From: Planctomycetota bacterium
GTDB taxonomy: Bacteria; Planctomycetota; GCA-2746535
Direction: 5' to 3'
DNA: 64,000 nucleotides
NCBI GenBank assembly: GCA_002746535.1
Contig: NVWA01000081.1
Location: 46,947 to 110,946, forward strand
In this document: piece by piece, positions 63,809-64,000 of the stretch
How the letters are laid out: the number at the start of each line of letters is the position of its first letter
Position numbering within the stretch: the stretch's first letter is position 1
Program-made: the position numbers and the translations under genes
Notes under the pieces: model-generated
The model's database searches: none
Told to the model about the DNA's origin: nothing
What the model saw: the letters and a program-made list of their open reading frames with translations, nothing else

Positions 63809-63836
63809 TTATCGAACACCTATTTACTAAACTTTA
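63809..63836 (-). promoter_or_regulatory. Sigma-28 (FliA) type promoter of flagellin
   Basis: On the minus strand TAAAGTTT (63829-63836) is a perfect -35 match and TTCGATAA (63809-63816) agrees at 6/8 with the GCCGATAA -10 element. The 12-nt spacing is one longer than the usual 11. Transcription would begin near 63802, giving a leader of about 118 nt. Confidence 0.65.
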
Positions 63837-64000
63837 GGAAAAAATTTAAAAAAATTAAAAAAGATATAATTAAAATTAAATTGATCGTTCAGATTGTATA
63901 AAAATATCTGTAAATTATTTATTTATAAGTAGTTATATAAAATAATATATTTCTTTAAGACATAAAGATTACTATAAGTAAATTATTTTGATTTGTGAAT

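Larger units (their letters stand above)
63684..64000. other. Flagellin upstream region, 317 nt to window edge
   Basis: Contains the flagellin ribosome binding site, a 27-nt palindrome and a sigma-28-like promoter, each listed separately. The right-most 160 nt is very AT-rich, with poly-A/T runs and no open frame. I see no further gene start before the edge. Confidence 0.5.

Noticed and set aside
1..64000. Search for CRISPR arrays, insertion sequences, prophage or toxin-antitoxin genes
   Set aside because: No regularly spaced repeats, transposase, integrase or toxin-like pairs were recognised; the window looks like core chromosome with accessory operons.

Overview
The window is an AT-rich bacterial chromosome segment, densely coded on both strands, with no insertion sequence, prophage or CRISPR array that I can see. 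Several gene types point to the PVC superphylum (Planctomycetota-Verrucomicrobiota-Chlamydiota), most likely a marine Lentisphaerota or Verrucomicrobiota-type organism. These are a DUF1549/DUF1553 protein paired with a DUF1501 protein, a formylglycine-type sulfatase, a double-length UvrA (also known in Chlamydia), a Na+-pumping oxaloacetate decarboxylase, and large secreted LamG-like or NHL-type proteins. The taxonomic placement is inference from gene content. The cell is flagellated or descends from flagellated cells (flagellin, FapA/DUF342, PilT).

Layout. 1-8.0 kb: an edge-truncated secreted protein, a gamma-glutamylcyclotransferase-like protein, a sugar-hydrolase-like TIM-barrel protein divergent from an AraC regulator, and a 942-residue secreted beta-propeller protein. 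8.1-11.8 kb: the oadG-oadA-oadB sodium pump operon with its own TTGACA promoter. 11.9-12.6 kb: a pirin. 12.8-19.0 kb: a tight five-gene operon (GNAT, SGNH hydrolase, sulfatase, acyl-CoA synthetase, ceramidase-like amidohydrolase) that reads like a cytoplasmic pathway for a sulfated, acylated substrate. 19.0-22.8 kb: an ABC exporter pair divergent from an AAC(3)-like acetyltransferase and a fructosamine-kinase-like protein; the shared intergenic region holds a perfect 16-nt palindrome and a 19-codon leader-like ORF.

22.9-30.5 kb: FapA, a peptidoglycan amidase lipoprotein, RpiB, a single-chain Ser/Thr kinase-STAS-zinc-ribbon-HATPase fusion with a small partner gene, and the DUF1501 protein. 30.5-40.3 kb: the DUF1549/DUF1553 partner, MazG, a lipoate ligase-like protein and PilT, divergent from a DUF4388-TPR-PQQ membrane protein, LipA, a NusG paralogue and a Cys-rich protein. 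40.5-44.8 kb: a YjfI-PspA-YajQ envelope-stress-type operon ending in a membrane-anchored DNRLRE/golvesin-like protein. 45.0-50.8 kb: tandem UvrA. 50.9-57.8 kb: aldo/keto reductase, metallophosphoesterase, the purA-uppS-cdsA operon, a TPR protein and a short CbiK-like chelatase. 57.8-64 kb: a CAU-anticodon tRNA, a ZapA-like protein, an L,D-transpeptidase-SNF2 ATPase pair, and flagellin behind a near-consensus sigma-28 promoter with a 27-nt palindrome in its leader.

The most noteworthy items are the one-polypeptide partner-switching kinase, the sulfatase/ceramidase/acyl-CoA operon, the leader ORF plus operator-like palindrome at the AAC(3)/ABC divergence, the flagellin leader palindrome, and the tandem UvrA whose second half has lost part of one zinc finger.
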